In this document: piece after piece, positions 35,826-48,529 of the stretch
How positions within the stretch are numbered: the first letter of the stretch is position 1
How the letters are laid out: every line of letters begins with the position of its first letter
From: Blumeriella jaapii
Taxonomy: Eukaryota; Ascomycota; Leotiomycetes; Helotiales; Drepanopezizaceae
Length of the DNA stretch: 64,000 nucleotides
Reading direction: 5' to 3'
Assembly: GCA_009599575.1 (NCBI GenBank)
Contig: VWND01000066.1
Span: forward strand, 434,001 to 498,000
Translations under genes and position numbers: made by a program
Notes under the pieces: generated by a model
The model's input: only the letters and a program-made list of their open reading frames with translations
The model's database searches: none
Told to the model about the DNA's origin: nothing

Positions 35826-38800
35826 CTATTTTTTCGTCCGAAAAAAGCGCGCCTTCGAGCTTTTATTTATTAATACGTTATTATTTAAATGATCGTACGA
35901 GTTCAAATTTTCGGAATACGCTTTTAGCTAATTTATAAGTTTTGCAAAAAAACCGGAAAGCTTTTTATACGCCAAATGAAAATCGCGCACTTTTAGAAAA
36001 GCGTATATAAAATCAGACGCGGGATATTACGTAAGATTTTCATTTAAGCTTATTTAAAAAACTTTATATTAAAAAGTTTTTCGCTGTATTCGATAAGCGA
36101 TTAATTTTTCGATTTCGTATTTAAATTTATTAATTATATTAATAAATTCAAAGGTTGAATTAATCTGACCTGAAAGCGCGTCGTCAGCTGCTTTACGCAG
36201 TCGATTAGCATGAAAAATTGAGTGTACGTTTATAATATTAAAAAGGTTTAGTTTAAAAGCGTTATCGAAAATTTTGGCTATAATTTTAAAAAGGCCGTTT
36301 ATAAGATTGTCGAGCTTGCGAAAGGGCCGGAAGGTCGAAAATAAACGCATATCGAGCTATACGTAATCGCTAACGTTAAAATCGATCGCGCGGCGAAATT
36401 TATTCGCGCTTTTTTTTATTTTGTCGTAAATTTATTAAAAATGCGATTTGGCAAGATTTTAAGCGTCGTAATGGCGGCGAGCGTACGTACGAGTTTCGTT
36501 TGCGTTTAGCTTATATAAAAGATTGAAAAAAAGGGAAGTATCGAGTTTTCAGTTTTAATTAATATAAGAAGTGTAATCGTATATAATTTCAAAAAGTAAA
36601 AAGCCATCTAGACTTTCGTAAAAAAAAACTATTTAAGCGAAATTTATTATTAAAAAAAATTCGCTTTAATCGTTTTAATAAAAGTTTACGAAAAGTCGAA
36701 AGCGTTTTGCAGATATTAGTTGTAAATTTCGGTCTGACCGTCGGTTTTAAAATAAACGGTTATCGAAAACTTTAATTGCGTATCGAATATTTTGTTTAAT
36801 TTAAATCAGAAAATAAATTAATATTAAAAGCTACGATCGCTAATAATATTTTTCGAAAAGCCAAAATATTTATATACGTGAAATATATATAATTTAGCGA
36901 AACTTCGAGCGTCGATATTTTTATAACAAAAAATCGAAATAGCTTGCTTAAAAAAGCGATTTATTATTACGAATACGTTATCGTAATTATATTTGTTTTT
37001 GTTAAAATTGCAAAAGTTTATTATAACGTATTTTTAAAAATGGCCAGAAATAAAAAAAAATTAAAAAAGGTCGGGGCGCTTATTTTTTGAAATAGAATTT
37101 TTTCGATAAGCGTGGTAATTGCGATAGTATTGTTTTACGAAAGCTGATATATTTCGCTAATAGTATTGGTTCGAAAGCAATTGCGTAGTTTTGCGAGCGC
37201 TGAAATAAGCGGTGGAAATCTGGTCGTATATTTTTTATATAAAAGCCAAACGAAAATAATCGACGTTTAATATTATTAAGCGATCGTAATATAGCAGCAG
37301 GTCGCGTTTAAATATATACGAAATGTTATTATCGTCGTTTTTTTCGTAGCGTTTCGTATAGTTTTTTTTCGAAAAGCTATCAGGCTGCTAGCTGTGCGAT
37401 TAGCGTAGAAAATTTAATCAACGATACGAAATGCGAAAAAAAAATCAGCTATTTTAACGATAAAAACAGTTGTTTCGGAAGCCGTAGAAAGTCGAAGTTT
37501 TTCAGTCAAAAAGCGGTGATCGATTTGATTTGTTCGAAAAAAGGTTTGCAGGCGCTGAATGCGTTTAAAAAAGTTTTAGCGGTCGAGTTCGCTCGTACGA
37601 CGTATTAATGCGTTAATCAAAAGGTTGTGTTTATTTGGTTTATACGTAATAAAAAAGTTGTAATCGGCGAAAAGCTCGGCTTAGCGTATTTGTCGAGCGT
37701 TTAAAGGTTTGAAAATTATAAAATACTTCAAGGCTTTATAATTAATAATTATTTTGATTTAATAAATTAAATTAATTAATTTAATACGAAAATTGCCTAA
37801 AAATCTTACGATTGCGAGTATTTTTTTATCGTATACGACGTAGTTTAGTTTTGCGAAAATTATAGTTTTGTTAAAATAAGCGACTGGAAGCCAATCGTTA
37901 TTATAAAATTGCGAAAGCATAAAAGTTATTACGCCGTCGGAAGCGTTAGTTTTTAATATATAAAAAAGGTTTTATTTGTAATATTGTAAAACTGGTGTAA
38001 TAATAAAAGCTAATATAAAAAAGTCGAAACTTTTCTGATATTTAAAAATAAAATTGTAAAAAATGTTAGCTTTGGTCAAATGGATTAAAAGCTTTGCAAT
38101 TATACCGTAGTTTCGAATAAAACGTCGGTAAAAATTACAAAAACTAAAAAAGTTTTATATACTTTTTATAATAATAAAAGGCTTTTAATAGGCGATTACG
38201 AAAACTTTTTCTGGGTTTATTTCTAAGTTTTTAGTCGAAATAATAAAACTTAAATAACGGGTCCGAATAACGTTGAATTTAAATTTCCGAATATCGATTT
38301 ATAATTCAGCGTCAGCGAGCTTTTAAAATATTTTGCGAACGTATATAGCGTGTTTCAAAAAGTCGGACGAATAAATAAAAATATTATTTAAGTATATAAT
38401 GCAAAAATCGTTTAAATAATCGAAAAAAACGTCGTTTATATAACGTTGATAAATTGCGAGTTTATTAATAAAATTAAAAAATAGCATTTTGCATTTATAA
38501 GCGTCGTAACGCGTACGAAACGTCGTTAGTTTTTTACTGGCGGAATTTATTCGAATTTTATAAAAAGCTTAACGAATATCGAACTTCGTAAAAATTCGTG
38601 CTTTCGAGAAACGAGCAAAAGTTTTATCGATAAAAAAAAAAATAGCGATTTTTACGAATAACGTTATTAAAAGCTCGATAATCGATATAAAAACGTAATA
38701 AACCGTCGGGTTTTTTAGCGAAAAACATTAAAGCAGCGAAAAAAGCGGTAGAAGATTCGATAAAACTTTTGTTAAAATTATTTTGCAAATAAGTTTTAAT

Positions 38801-40100
38801 AATTTCGAGTTTTGAAATCGATATTTTGTATAAAAAAGTGTATTTCAGTTTTTTTTATATATAATAAGTTCGATTTTATGGTCGTAGGGCCGGTGAAGGG
38901 CTAGCTCGTTATTGGCGGCTTTAAAAAACACGTGCTCGAAATTTTTATATTCCGAGAAAAAAGATTCGAAAAAAGGTTTATTCGAAGTTAGCTTTGTTAA
39001 ACTGATTAAAAAGGTCGAAATCGATATTTCGTTCGTTTTAAAACGTTCGAAAAAATTATGAAATTGGGTTTTAAAAAAAGTATTATACGTAAAATCGTTT
39101 AGTATTTTATCGATTTCGTATAAAAAGATTAAAAACATTTCAATTGCTTTTTTTCTGAAAATCAGTTTAAAAGCGTATGTAATAATCTGGCAGATAAAAA
39201 TTAGGTAAGCAGTAGATTAAAAAACTCGTTTTCGAATTGGTCGTTTAGAAAATTTAAAAAATAGCTTATTTAAAATATCGATTATATTAAGCTAAAAGGC
39301 TATCGCGGCGAAAGTTTTTTTTCGATTTTTAATATAATTGTTTTTCGTAGAACGAAAAAGCTGTTTTGACGAAAAAAAAAAAAAAAAATAATAAAAAAAA
39401 AATCGGCAGCCTGGAAAAATGGTGTAATTTTTTGTATTATTTTATTAGCGTCGCTATCGAAATTAGCATCGCGAATGAAATTCGACCTTTTCGCGCTTCG
39501 TATAGCGTCGTAGATTTGCTATAATTAATTAAAGTTTTTATTACGTTTTATAACGTCGTTTTGATAGCGAGATTAAATTTTTCGGAAGTGTAAATAAAAA
39601 ACTTTAATACAACGAGCGTAAAAAGCTGTAGGAAAATAAAACTTCGGCTAATAAAATTTGCGTCTATTATAATTTAATAAAATTTGATATTCGGCCAACC
39701 AAGCTTTTTTTAAAATTATATTATAATTTCCGAGATTAATAATTAAAAAAAAAGTAAACGATTGTATTCGGTTGTTAATAATAAGATTAAAAAGCGTAAA
39801 ATATGTAATTAAATAGCTATGAGTTTTATTATACTTTTTTACAAGAAAAAAAGCCGGAAAAAATTAAATTAAAAGTTTTAAAAAAAAAATTTGATTAGCG
39901 CCGAATCGATTAACGCATAACCGTTCGTTTTAAAATCGGCGAGCGCTTTTATTTTATACGAAAAGCTATTTTTAGTAAATATAACGGAAATTATTAATAA
40001 ATCGCTATTAAAAAGCTTTCGAACGTTAAAATAACGCATATCGCGCAATACGTTTAAAAAAAAGACTTTGCTTAAATCTGGGCGTTTTTCCGATTAGCGG
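35826..40100 (-). pseudogene. pol: E1 pol: protease to chromodomain-type tail (degenerate)
   Basis: Read on the minus strand: a protease remnant near 39900-39960 (Asp-Phe-Lys-Thr-Asn-Gly-Tyr, from DSGAN). The RT N-terminus is at 38845-39138 with a LALHRPYDHKIEL lead-in. The RT box is Tyr-Leu-Asn-Asn at 38383-38394, with both Asp lost. The integrase is near 36700-37500, with TDGQTEIYN kept at about 36725-36755. Its C-terminus at 36069-36350 (MRLFSTFRPFRKLDN..VHSIFHANRLRKAADD) is followed by a tail with ValGluLysLeuIleAlaTyrArg and a chromodomain-like continuation (about 35880-36080). PPT-like purines abut the LTR at 35826-35840. Confidence 0.8.
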
Positions 40101-41685
40101 AAAAGCTTTTAATTTCCTTGTATGCGTTTTAAAAATCGTTTGGAAAAAGATTTTCGTTTTTATTATTATTATTAAAAGGCGAATCTTCGGCCGGTTCGAC
40201 TTCGTTTATATTTATCAGCCTGAAAAAGCTTTTAAATGAAACCGAAGGTCGGCTCGTAGAAAATCGTATAAATTGGTTTTTTTAAATTTTTTAATATAAA
40301 ATAAAAAACGAGCGTTATTATTAGTCCGATCGAAAAGGAAAAACGCTAAAAGAAACGTTTTGGCGTAGAAAAAAAGAAAAAACAGTAAGAAATTAAGGAA
40401 AAGCTTGTAAAGCATTTAAACGATTTTCGTACGTACGATTTGATTCGTAATACGCTTTGGTTAAAAATCTACTATTTTAATAAATGGTAAATTTAATTGA
40501 AAAGCGATTCGCGTATAAAATTCGTTTAGCTAATTAATTTTGTTTTTTTTATCGGACGGCGATAAATTAATTTTTAAAAATCGTTATACGCGCTTATTTC
40601 AAATGCAGCTTTTTTCGTAAACGCTTTAGTATTTTGTCGCGAAAAGCGTTTCGAAGCTGTTTGTCAGTTCGTATTTAAGCGTTCGTTGCGAAAATAGAAA
40701 ATCGCAGATAAAATCGTTAAAAATCGTCGTGCGTATTTATTGCAAGCATTTTGAATTCGTTTTCGGCCTTTTAAACGTCGGAAAAATCGGCCAGAAAATC
40801 GGCGACCTTTTTTATTAATTTTTCGGGAAAAGTAAAATCGGAACGGTTTAAAATACGCGGGGTGAAAAACTTTTTTGCTACGCTTTCGGTTTGATCGAAT
40901 ATATAATTTTTACGAAATCGATCGTTAGCGAAATAATCGTAGTAAAGTTCGAAATTATCGAAAATTTTAATTTTTTAATAGCGTGTTTTATAATTTTTAT
41001 TATTATTTAGTTTAAATTCAAGATTCGAAACGCGTTTTATACGAGCTAATCGAAAGTTAGCAAATAAATAAAAATTATAACGTTTAAAAGGCGCGCTAGG
41101 ATTTTGGCCGTTAAAAGGAAATTTAAAAAAAGTTCGCGAAAAGCGTAAAGATCGGTTTGCAGCGTTTATTAATTAAAATAAAACGTTGCGAAAAAAGGAA
41201 AAAGCAGCAGATTCGCGATTGGCAAAAGCACGTTCGATAGATTTTATTAAACGCTTTAATTAAAGGGTTTGTCGCAGTCGTATAATTTCCAAAAGTTGTC
41301 GTTACGCTTTTGCGCTTTTTTTAGTTGATTTTGCAAAAGTTTCAATTAAACGCTTTTAGCGCTAGATTGTAAAAAAGTGGCAGGCGAAATGGTTGGCGCC
41401 CTGCCTTTTCTTTTGTTTTTTTTTCCTCGGAGAAAAGATTGTTTTTCAAAAAAAAAGCTTTTGAAAAAAGCTGTTTTTTCGCTGATTGAAAAAAAAAAGA
41501 TTAAAATATAATAGCAGAAGCTGAAAAGCTTTATTAAAAAAAAGATCGTTAAACAAAAGCTATTTTTCGCGAAATGCGGAAATAGGCTTTTTTATAATCG
41601 GTCGATTATTTTGGTATAATCCGTAAGGAATTCGAAGAAAAAAATAATTTACGCCGTCGCTAACGTAAAAAAAAATTATTAATAA
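40101..41685 (-). pseudogene. gag: E1 gag and leader (degenerate)
   Basis: This is the interior part between protease and 5' LTR on the minus strand. It aligns with 46330-47938 in E2 and, at its LTR-proximal end, with 22428-22938 in E3. It is Lys/Asn/Phe-rich after RIP. I could not place a clear zinc knuckle. The stop-free stretch at 40215-40415 has no recognisable motif. A homopurine/pyrimidine-rich leader lies near 41400-41600. Confidence 0.55.
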
Positions 41686-41954
41686 TATAACGATTTAATT
41701 AATCGAAAGATTAAGAAATCAGTTAATTGGTCGCCGTGTTTATATAATATAAAAAACGAGCTTTTAGTTTTGTAATAAAAATATTTATTTAAAATTAACA
41801 ATTGCAAAAAGCAGAGGTTGTTAAAAAAAGAAAGCTTTATATATATGAATAGTTTCCACAGTTAATAGGAAGATCCACCAGAAGACCAGGGAGTTTGCAG
41901 CTATACGTAGTTGCTGGGATGACACACGAGGTGGCAAAAGAGTGAATCGTTACA
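41686..41954 (-). repeat. 5' LTR of E1
   Basis: It is 269 bp, TATAACGATTTAATTAATCG to GAGTGAATCGTTACA. It is mosaic: the left ~160 bp is strongly RIP-altered, while the right ~105 bp (GTTTCCACAG.., GACACACGAGGTGG) is nearly clean. Confidence 0.9.
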
Positions 41955-42062
41955 ATAAATAGTTTTTATAATTAATAAAAAAACCCACCAGAAGATCAGG
42001 GAGCTTGCAATTATACGTAGTTGCTGGGGTAATACGAAAAGCCAAAAAAGTGAATCGTTATA
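41955..42062 (-). repeat. E2 3' LTR, proximal part
   Basis: It begins with ATAAA, the right target duplication of E1, then continues the LTR from AATAGTTTTTATAATT to AATCGTTATA. Together with 23207-23371 it makes a complete 268-bp LTR. Read alone it looks like a truncated tandem LTR, which would be a misreading. Confidence 0.88.
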
Positions 42063-45000
42063 TTATTCCTCCGTCCGAAAAAAGCGCGCTTTCGAGCTTT
42101 TATTTATTAATACGTTATTATTTAAATAATCGTACGAATTCAAATCTTCGGAATACGCTTTTAGCCAGTTTATAAGTTTTGTAAAAAAACCGGAAAGCTT
42201 TTTATGCGCCAAATAAAAGTCGCGCATTTTCAAAAAAGCGTATATAAAATCAGACGCGAAATACCACGTGAAATTTTCATTTAAGCCTATTTAAAAAGTT
42301 TTGTACTAAAAGATTTTTCGCTGCATTCGACAAGCGATTAATTTTTCGATTTCGTATTTAAGCTTATTAATTATATTAATAAATTTAAAGATTAGGTTAA
42401 TCTAATTTAAAAACGCGTCGTTAATTGTTTTACGCAATCGATTAGCGTGAAAAACTAAATGTACGTTTATAATATTAAAAAGGTTTAGCTTAAAAGCGTT
42501 ATCGAAAATTTTGGCTATAATTTTAAAAAGGCCGTTTATAAAATTATCGAGCTTGCGAAAAGGCCGGAAGATCGGAAATAAACGTATATCGAGCCAAACG
42601 TAATCGCTAACGTTAAAATCGATCGCGCGGCGAAACTTATTTATATTTTTTTTTATTTTATCGTAAACTTATTAAAAATGCGATTTGGCGAGGTTTTAAG
42701 CGTCGTAATAGCGGCGAGCGTACGCACGAGCTTCGTTTGCGTTTAGCTTATATAAAAGGTTGGAAAAAAAAAAGTATCGAGCTTTTAATTTCAATTAATA
42801 TAAAAAATATAATCGTATATAATTTTAAAAAATAAAAAGCTATTTAGACTTTCGTAAAAAAGGACTATTTGGGCGAAATCTATTATTAAAAGAAATTCGT
42901 TCCAATCGTTTTAGTAAAAATTTACGAAAAGTCGAAAGCGTTTTTGCAAATATTAATTGTAAATTTCGGTTTGACCGTCGGTTTCAAAATAAGCGGCTGT
43001 CGAAAGCTTTAATTGCGTATCGAATATTTTGTTTAATTCAAATCAAAAAGTAAATTAATATTAAAGGCCACGATCGTTAATAATACTTTTCGAAAAGCCA
43101 AAATATTTGTATACGTGGAATATATATAATTTAGCGAAGCTTCGAACGTCGATATTTTTATAGCAAAAAATCGAAATAGCCTGCTTAAAAAAGCGATTTA
43201 TTATTACGAATACGTTATCGTAATTATATTTATTTTTATTAAAATTGCAAAAGTTTATTATAACGTGCTTTTAAAAATGGTCAGAAACAAAAAAAAGCTG
43301 AAAAAAGCCGGGGCGCTTATTTTTTAAAACAAAACTTTTTCGATAAGCGTAGCAATTGCGATAGTATTATTTTACGAAAACTATTATATTTCGCTAATAA
43401 TATTAATTCGAAAGCAATTACGTAATTTTGCGAACGCTAAAATAAACGATAAAAATCTGGTCGTATATTTTTCGTATAAAAGCCAAACGAAAATAATCGA
43501 CGTCTGGTATTATTAAACGACCGTAATATAGCAGCAGATCGCGTTTAAATATATACGAAATATTATTATCGTCGTTTTTTTTCGTAACGTTTCGTACAGC
43601 TTTTTTTCGAAAAGCTATTAAGCTGCTAGCTGTGCGATTAGCGTGAAAAAGCTGGTTAATAATACGAAATGCGAAAAAAAAATCAGTTATTTTAACGATA
43701 AAAATAGCTGTTTCGAAAGCCGTAAAAAGTCGAAGTTTTTTAATTAAAAAGCGGTGATTAATCTGATCGGTTCGAAAAAAAGTTTGCAAGCGCTAAATGC
43801 GTTTAAAAAAATTTTAGCGGTCGAATTCGCTCGTACGACGTATTAATACGTCAGCCAAAAGGTTGTGTTTATTTGATTTATACGTAATAAGAAAATTATA
43901 GTCGGCGAGAAGCTCGGCCCAGTATGCTTAGCGAGCGTTTAAAAGTTTGGAAATTATAAAATATTTTAAAACTTTGTAATTAATAATTATTTTGATTTAA
44001 TAAATTAAATTAGCCAGTTTAATACGAAAGTTGCCTAGAAATCTTACGATTACAAGCATTTTTTTATCGTATACGACGTAATTTAGCTTTGCGAAAGTTA
44101 TAGTTTTGCTGAAATAAGCGATTAAAAGCCAGTCGTTATTATAAAATTGCGAAAGCACAAAAGCTATTACGCCGTCGGAAGCGTTAGTTTCTAATATATA
44201 AAAAAGATTTTGCTTATAATATTATAAAACTGGTGCAATAATAAAAGCTAGTATAAAAAGGTCGAAACTTTTTTAATATTTAAAAATAAAATTATAAAAA
44301 ACGTTAGTTTTAATTAAATAAACTAAAAGCTTTGCAATTATACCGTAGTTTCGAATAAAACGTCGGTAAAAGTTACAAAAACCAAAAAAGTTTTGTACAC
44401 TTTTTACAATAATAAAAAGCTTTTAATAAGCGACCATAAAGACTTTTTCTAAATTTATTTTTAAATTTTTAATAAAAATAATAAAACCTAGATAACGAAT
44501 CCGAATAACGTTAAATTTAAACTTTCGAATATCGGCTTGTAATCCAGCGTCAGCGAGCTTTTAAAGCATTTTGCGAACGTATATAACGTGTTTTAAAAAG
44601 TCGGACGAATAAATAAAAATGTTATTTAAATATGCAATATAAAAATCGTTTAAATAATCGAAAAAAACGTCGTTTATATAGCGTTGATAAATTACGAATT
44701 TATTAATAAAACTAAAAAGTAGCATTTTATATTTATAAGCGCCGTAACGCGTACGAAACGTCGTCAGTTTTTTATTAGCGGGATTTATTCGAATTTTATA
44801 AAAAGCTTAACGAATATTAAGCTTCGTAAAAATTCGTATTTCCGAGAAACGAACAAAAGTTTTATCGATAAAAAAAAAAAAAATAGCGATTTTTACGAAT
44901 AACGTTATTAAAAGCTCGATAATCGATATAAAAACGTAATAAACCGTCGGGTTTTTTGGCGAAAAGCATTAAAGCAGCGAAAAAAGCGATAAAAGATTCG

Positions 45001-46330
45001 ATAAAATTTTTATTAAAATTATTTTGCAAATAAATTTTAATAATCTCGAGCTTTAAAATCGATATTTTGTATAAAAAAGTATATTTCAGCTTTTTTTTAT
45101 TTATAATAAATTCGATTTTATAATCGTAGGGCCGGTAAAAAGCTAGTTCGTTATTAGCGGCTTTAGAAAACACGTATTCGAGATTTTTATATTTCGGAGA
45201 AAAAAATTCGAAAGAAAGTTTATTCGAAATTAATTTTGCTAAGCTGATTAAAAAAATCGAAATCGATATTTCGTTGGTTTTAAAACGTTCGAAAAAATTA
45301 TAAAATAAGATTTTAAAAAAAATATTATACGTAAAATCGTTTAGTATTTTATCGATTTCGTACAAAAAAATTAAAAACATTTCAATTGCTTTTTTTTTGG
45401 AAATCAGCTTAAAAACGTATATAATAATCTGGCAGATAGAAATTAAATAAGCAGTAGATTAAAAAACTCGTTTTCGAACTGGTCGTTTAAAAGGTTTAAA
45501 AAATGGCTTGTTTAAATTATCGATTATATTAAACTAAAAGGCTATCGCGGCGAAAGCTTTTTTTCGGTCTTTAGTATAACTGTTTTTCGTAAAACGAAAA
45601 AGCTGTTTTGACGAAAGGAAAAAAAAAGAAAAAGAAATAATAAAAAAGAAATCGTCAGCTTAGAAAAGTGATAATATAATTTTTTGTATTATTCCACTGG
45701 CGTCGCCATCGAAATTGGCATCGCGAATAAAATTCGACCTTTTCGCGCTCCGCACAGCGTCGTAAATCTGCTATAATTGGTCAAGATTTTTATCACGTTT
45801 TACAGCGTCGTTTTAATAGCGAAATTGAATTTTTCGGAAATACAAATAAAAGACTTTAATACAACGAGCGTAAAAAGCTATAAAAAAATAAAACTTCGGC
45901 TAATAAAGCTTGCGTTTATTATAATCTAGTAGTATTTAATATTCGGCCAACCAAGCTTTTTTTAAAATTATATTATAATTTCCGAAATTAATAATTAAAA
46001 AAAAAATAAACGATTGTATTCGATTATTAATAATAAAATTAAAAAGCGTAAAATATATAATTAAATGGCCACGAGCTTTATTATATTTTTTTACAAAAAA
46101 AAAAACCGAAAAAAATTAAATCAAAGGTTTTTAAAAAAAAAAAAAAATTTAATTAGCGCCGAATCGATTAACGCATAACCGTTCGCTTTAAAATCGGCGA
46201 ACGCTTTTATTTTATACGAAAAGCTATTTTTGATAAATATAACAGAAATTATTAATAAATCGCTATTAAAAAGCTTTCGAACGTTAAAATAACGTATATC
46301 GCGCAATACGCTTAAAAAAAAGGCTTTGCT
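42063..46330 (-). pseudogene. pol: E2 pol: protease to chromodomain-type tail (degenerate)
   Basis: It is collinear with 35826-40100. The RT N-terminal half is open over 44862-45380 (172 codons), with FYRPYDYKIEF, then KKPDGLLRFYIDYRAFNN, the Gypsy RT block. The RT box is Tyr-Leu-Asn-Asn at 44621-44632. The integrase zinc-finger region is in 43418-43789 (RLIIPDVDYFRLAFIRKIYDQ..), and TDGQTEIYN with its Glu at 42965-42967 is kept. The protease remnant in 46121-46306 reads AspPheLysAlaAsnGlyTyrAla, from a DSGAN-type site. E1 and E2 carry different sets of transitions over the same sequence. Confidence 0.8.
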
Positions 46331-47938
46331 TAGACCTAGGCGTTTTTCCGACTGGCGGAAAAGCTTTTAACTTTTTCGTATGCGTTTTAAAAATCGTTTG
46401 AAAAAAGGTTTTCGTTTTTATTATTATTATTAAAAAGCGAATCTTCGGCCGGCTCGATCTCGTTTACATTTACCAGCTTAAAAGGGCTTTTGGATAAAAC
46501 CGAGGATCGGCCCGTAAAAAATCGTACAAATTAATCTTTTTGAACTTTCTGATATAAAATAAAAAACAAGCGTTGTCGTTGGTCCGATCGAAAAGAAAAA
46601 ACGCCAGAAAAAGCGTTTTGGCGTAAAAAAAAAAAACAAAAGGCTAAAGAAAAGCCTGTGAAGCATTTGAACGATTTTCGTACGTACGATTTGATTCGTA
46701 ATACGCTTTGGTTAAAAACTTATTATTTTAATAAATAATAGATTTAGTTAAAAAGCGATTCGCGTATAAAATTCGTTTAGCCAATTGATTTTATTTTTTT
46801 TAACGGACGGCGGTAAGCTAATTTTTAAAAATCGTTATACGCGCCTATTACAAATGCAGCTTTTTTCGTAAACGCTTTAATATCTTATTATAAAAAGCGT
46901 TCCGAAATTGTTTGTTAATTCGTATTTTAGCGTTCGGTGCGAAAATAAAAAATCGCAGGTAAAATCGCTAAAAATCGTCGTGCGTATTTATTACAAGCAT
47001 TTTAAATTCGTTTTCGGCCTTTTAAACGTCGGAAAGATCGGCCAGAAAATCGGCGACCTTTTTTATTAATTTTTCGAAAAATATAAAATCGAAGCGGTTT
47101 AAAATACGCGGGATCAGAAACTTTTTTGCTACGCTTTCGGTTTAATCGAATATATAATTTTTGCGAAATCGATCGCTAGCGAAATAATCGTAATAAAGTT
47201 CGAAATTGTCGAAAACTTTAATTTTTTAATAGCATGCTTTGTAATTTTTACTATTATTTAATTTAAATTCAAAATTCGGAACGCGTTTTATACGAGCTAG
47301 TCGAAAGTTAATAAATAAATAAAAACTATAGCGTTTAAAAAGCGCGCTAAAATTTTGGCCGTAATAAAAAAATTCAAAAAGAATTCGCGAAAAGCGTAAA
47401 AATTGATTTGCAGCGTCTGTTAAATAAAATAAAACGTTGCGAAAAAAAAAAAAAGCAAATTCGCGACTAATAAAAGCACGTTCGATAAATTCTACTAAAC
47501 GCTCTGATTAAAAAGTTTGTCGCAGTCGTATAATCTTTAAAAGTTGTCGTTTACGCTTTTGCGCTTTTTTTAATTGATTTTGCAAAAGTTTCAACTAAAC
47601 GCTTTCAGCGCTAGGCTGCAAAAAAAAAATGGCAAGCGAAATAATTAGCGCTTTGCCTTTTCTTTTGTTTTTCTTTTTTCGGAAGAAAAACTGTTTTTTA
47701 AAAAAAAAAGCTTTAAAAGAAAGCTGCTTTTTCGCTGATTAAAAAAAAAGAGATTAAGATGTAATAATAAAAGCTGAAAAGTTCTGCTGAAAAAAAAATC
47801 GTTGAACAAAAGCTATTTTCGCGAAATACGGAAATAAGCTTTTTTACGACCGGTCGATTATTTTAATATAATCCGTAAGAAATTCGAAAAAAAAAATAAT
47901 TTACGCCGTCGCCAGCGTAAAAAAAAAGTTGTTAATAA
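46331..47938 (-). pseudogene. gag: E2 gag and leader (degenerate)
   Basis: It is collinear with E1 gag (40101-41685). The stop-free stretch at 46478-46666 corresponds to 40215-40415. There is no clear zinc knuckle. A purine/pyrimidine leader abuts the 5' LTR at 47939. Confidence 0.55.
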
Positions 47939-48205
47939 TATAACGATTTAATTAATCGAAAGGCTGAAAAATCAGTCAATTGGTCGCCGAGTTTATATAG
48001 TATAAAAAAACGAGCCTTTGATTTTGTAACAAAAATATTCATTTAGAATCAACAATTGCAAAAAGCAGAGGTTGCTAAAAAAAAAAGCCTTATATATATA
48101 AATAGTTTTCATAATTGATAAAAAGACCCACCAGGAGACCAGGGAGCTTGCAACTACACGTAGTTGCTGGGGTGACACGAGGGGCCAAAAGAGTGAGTCG
48201 TCACA
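47939..48205 (-). repeat. 5' LTR of E2
   Basis: It is 267 bp, TATAACGATTTAATTAATCG to GTGAGTCGTCACA, followed by the target duplication AATAC. As in E1, the half nearest the outer flank is almost unmutated. Confidence 0.9.
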
Positions 48206-48292
48206 AATACTTTTCTCGAGGGCTCCACCCCTTCTTTTGTACTTATATACGCCTTCTACTAGAAATATAAAAGGTAGAGATTAGTCTGACTA
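48206..48292 (+). repeat. 5' LTR of G, right part
   Basis: It resumes after E2 with AATAC TTTTCTCGAGGGC, includes a TATA-like CTTATATACGCC, and ends near CTGACTA (48286-48292), which mirrors the opening TGTCAG. The exact border is uncertain because no second copy of this LTR is in the window. Confidence 0.5.
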
Positions 48293-48506
48293 TCAACCCA
48301 ATCTTATCTGAGCTTTATTGTCTGAACTAGTGTTTCCCTGCCTTTCAATCCTTATATTCTGCAGTCGCTGCCAAAAGGAAGGGTACCGCATGGCCAATTG
48401 TCCAGAAGTCGAATATTATAAATGCAACAGAAAAGGACATATAGTCCTAAACTGCCCCGAAGCTAACAAATTTAAGAATTCGGAAAAAGCTTTCGCTCGA
48501 TTTTAA
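48293..48506 (+). pseudogene. gag: G gag remnant with two CCHC zinc knuckles
   Basis: Two adjacent knuckles lie in one open frame. At 48360-48401 it is C-X2-C-X4-[H]-X4-C with His now Tyr. At 48414-48455 it is [C]-X2-C-X4-H-X4-C with the first Cys now Tyr. Both changes are RIP-type (CAC to TAC, TGT to TAT). Only ~70 bp separates the knuckles from the LTR end, so the capsid part of gag is deleted. This stretch is otherwise clean of RIP, and strong RIP starts right after the stop at 48504-48506. Confidence 0.7.
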
Positions 48507-48529
48507 TTTCGTTATTGCCAATAAGATCG

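Larger units (their letters stand above)
23372..41954 (-). mobile_element. Family E chromovirus E1 (minus strand), split by C
   Basis: Its 3' LTR is 23372-23531 plus 35718-35825, its interior 35826-41685, and its 5' LTR 41686-41954. The flanking duplication is ATAAA (23367-23371 and 41955-41959). It sits inside the 3' LTR of E2, a copy of the same family in the same orientation. Without the C nest it is about 6.4 kb. Confidence 0.88.
23207..48205 (-). mobile_element. Family E chromovirus E2 (minus strand), split by E1
   Basis: LTR pieces are 23207-23371 plus 41960-42062 (its 3' LTR, interrupted) and 47939-48205 (its 5' LTR), with the interior at 42063-47938. AATAC flanks both outer ends (23202-23206 and 48206-48210). 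Without the E1 nest it is about 6.4 kb. Order on the minus strand is gag, protease, RT, RNase H, integrase, chromodomain-type tail. It is inserted in the LTR of G. Confidence 0.88.

Noticed and set aside
41955..42062. A truncated solo or tandem LTR beside E1
   Set aside because: Together with 23207-23371 it makes exactly one LTR, and ATAAA is duplicated at the join, so it is the second half of E2's split LTR.
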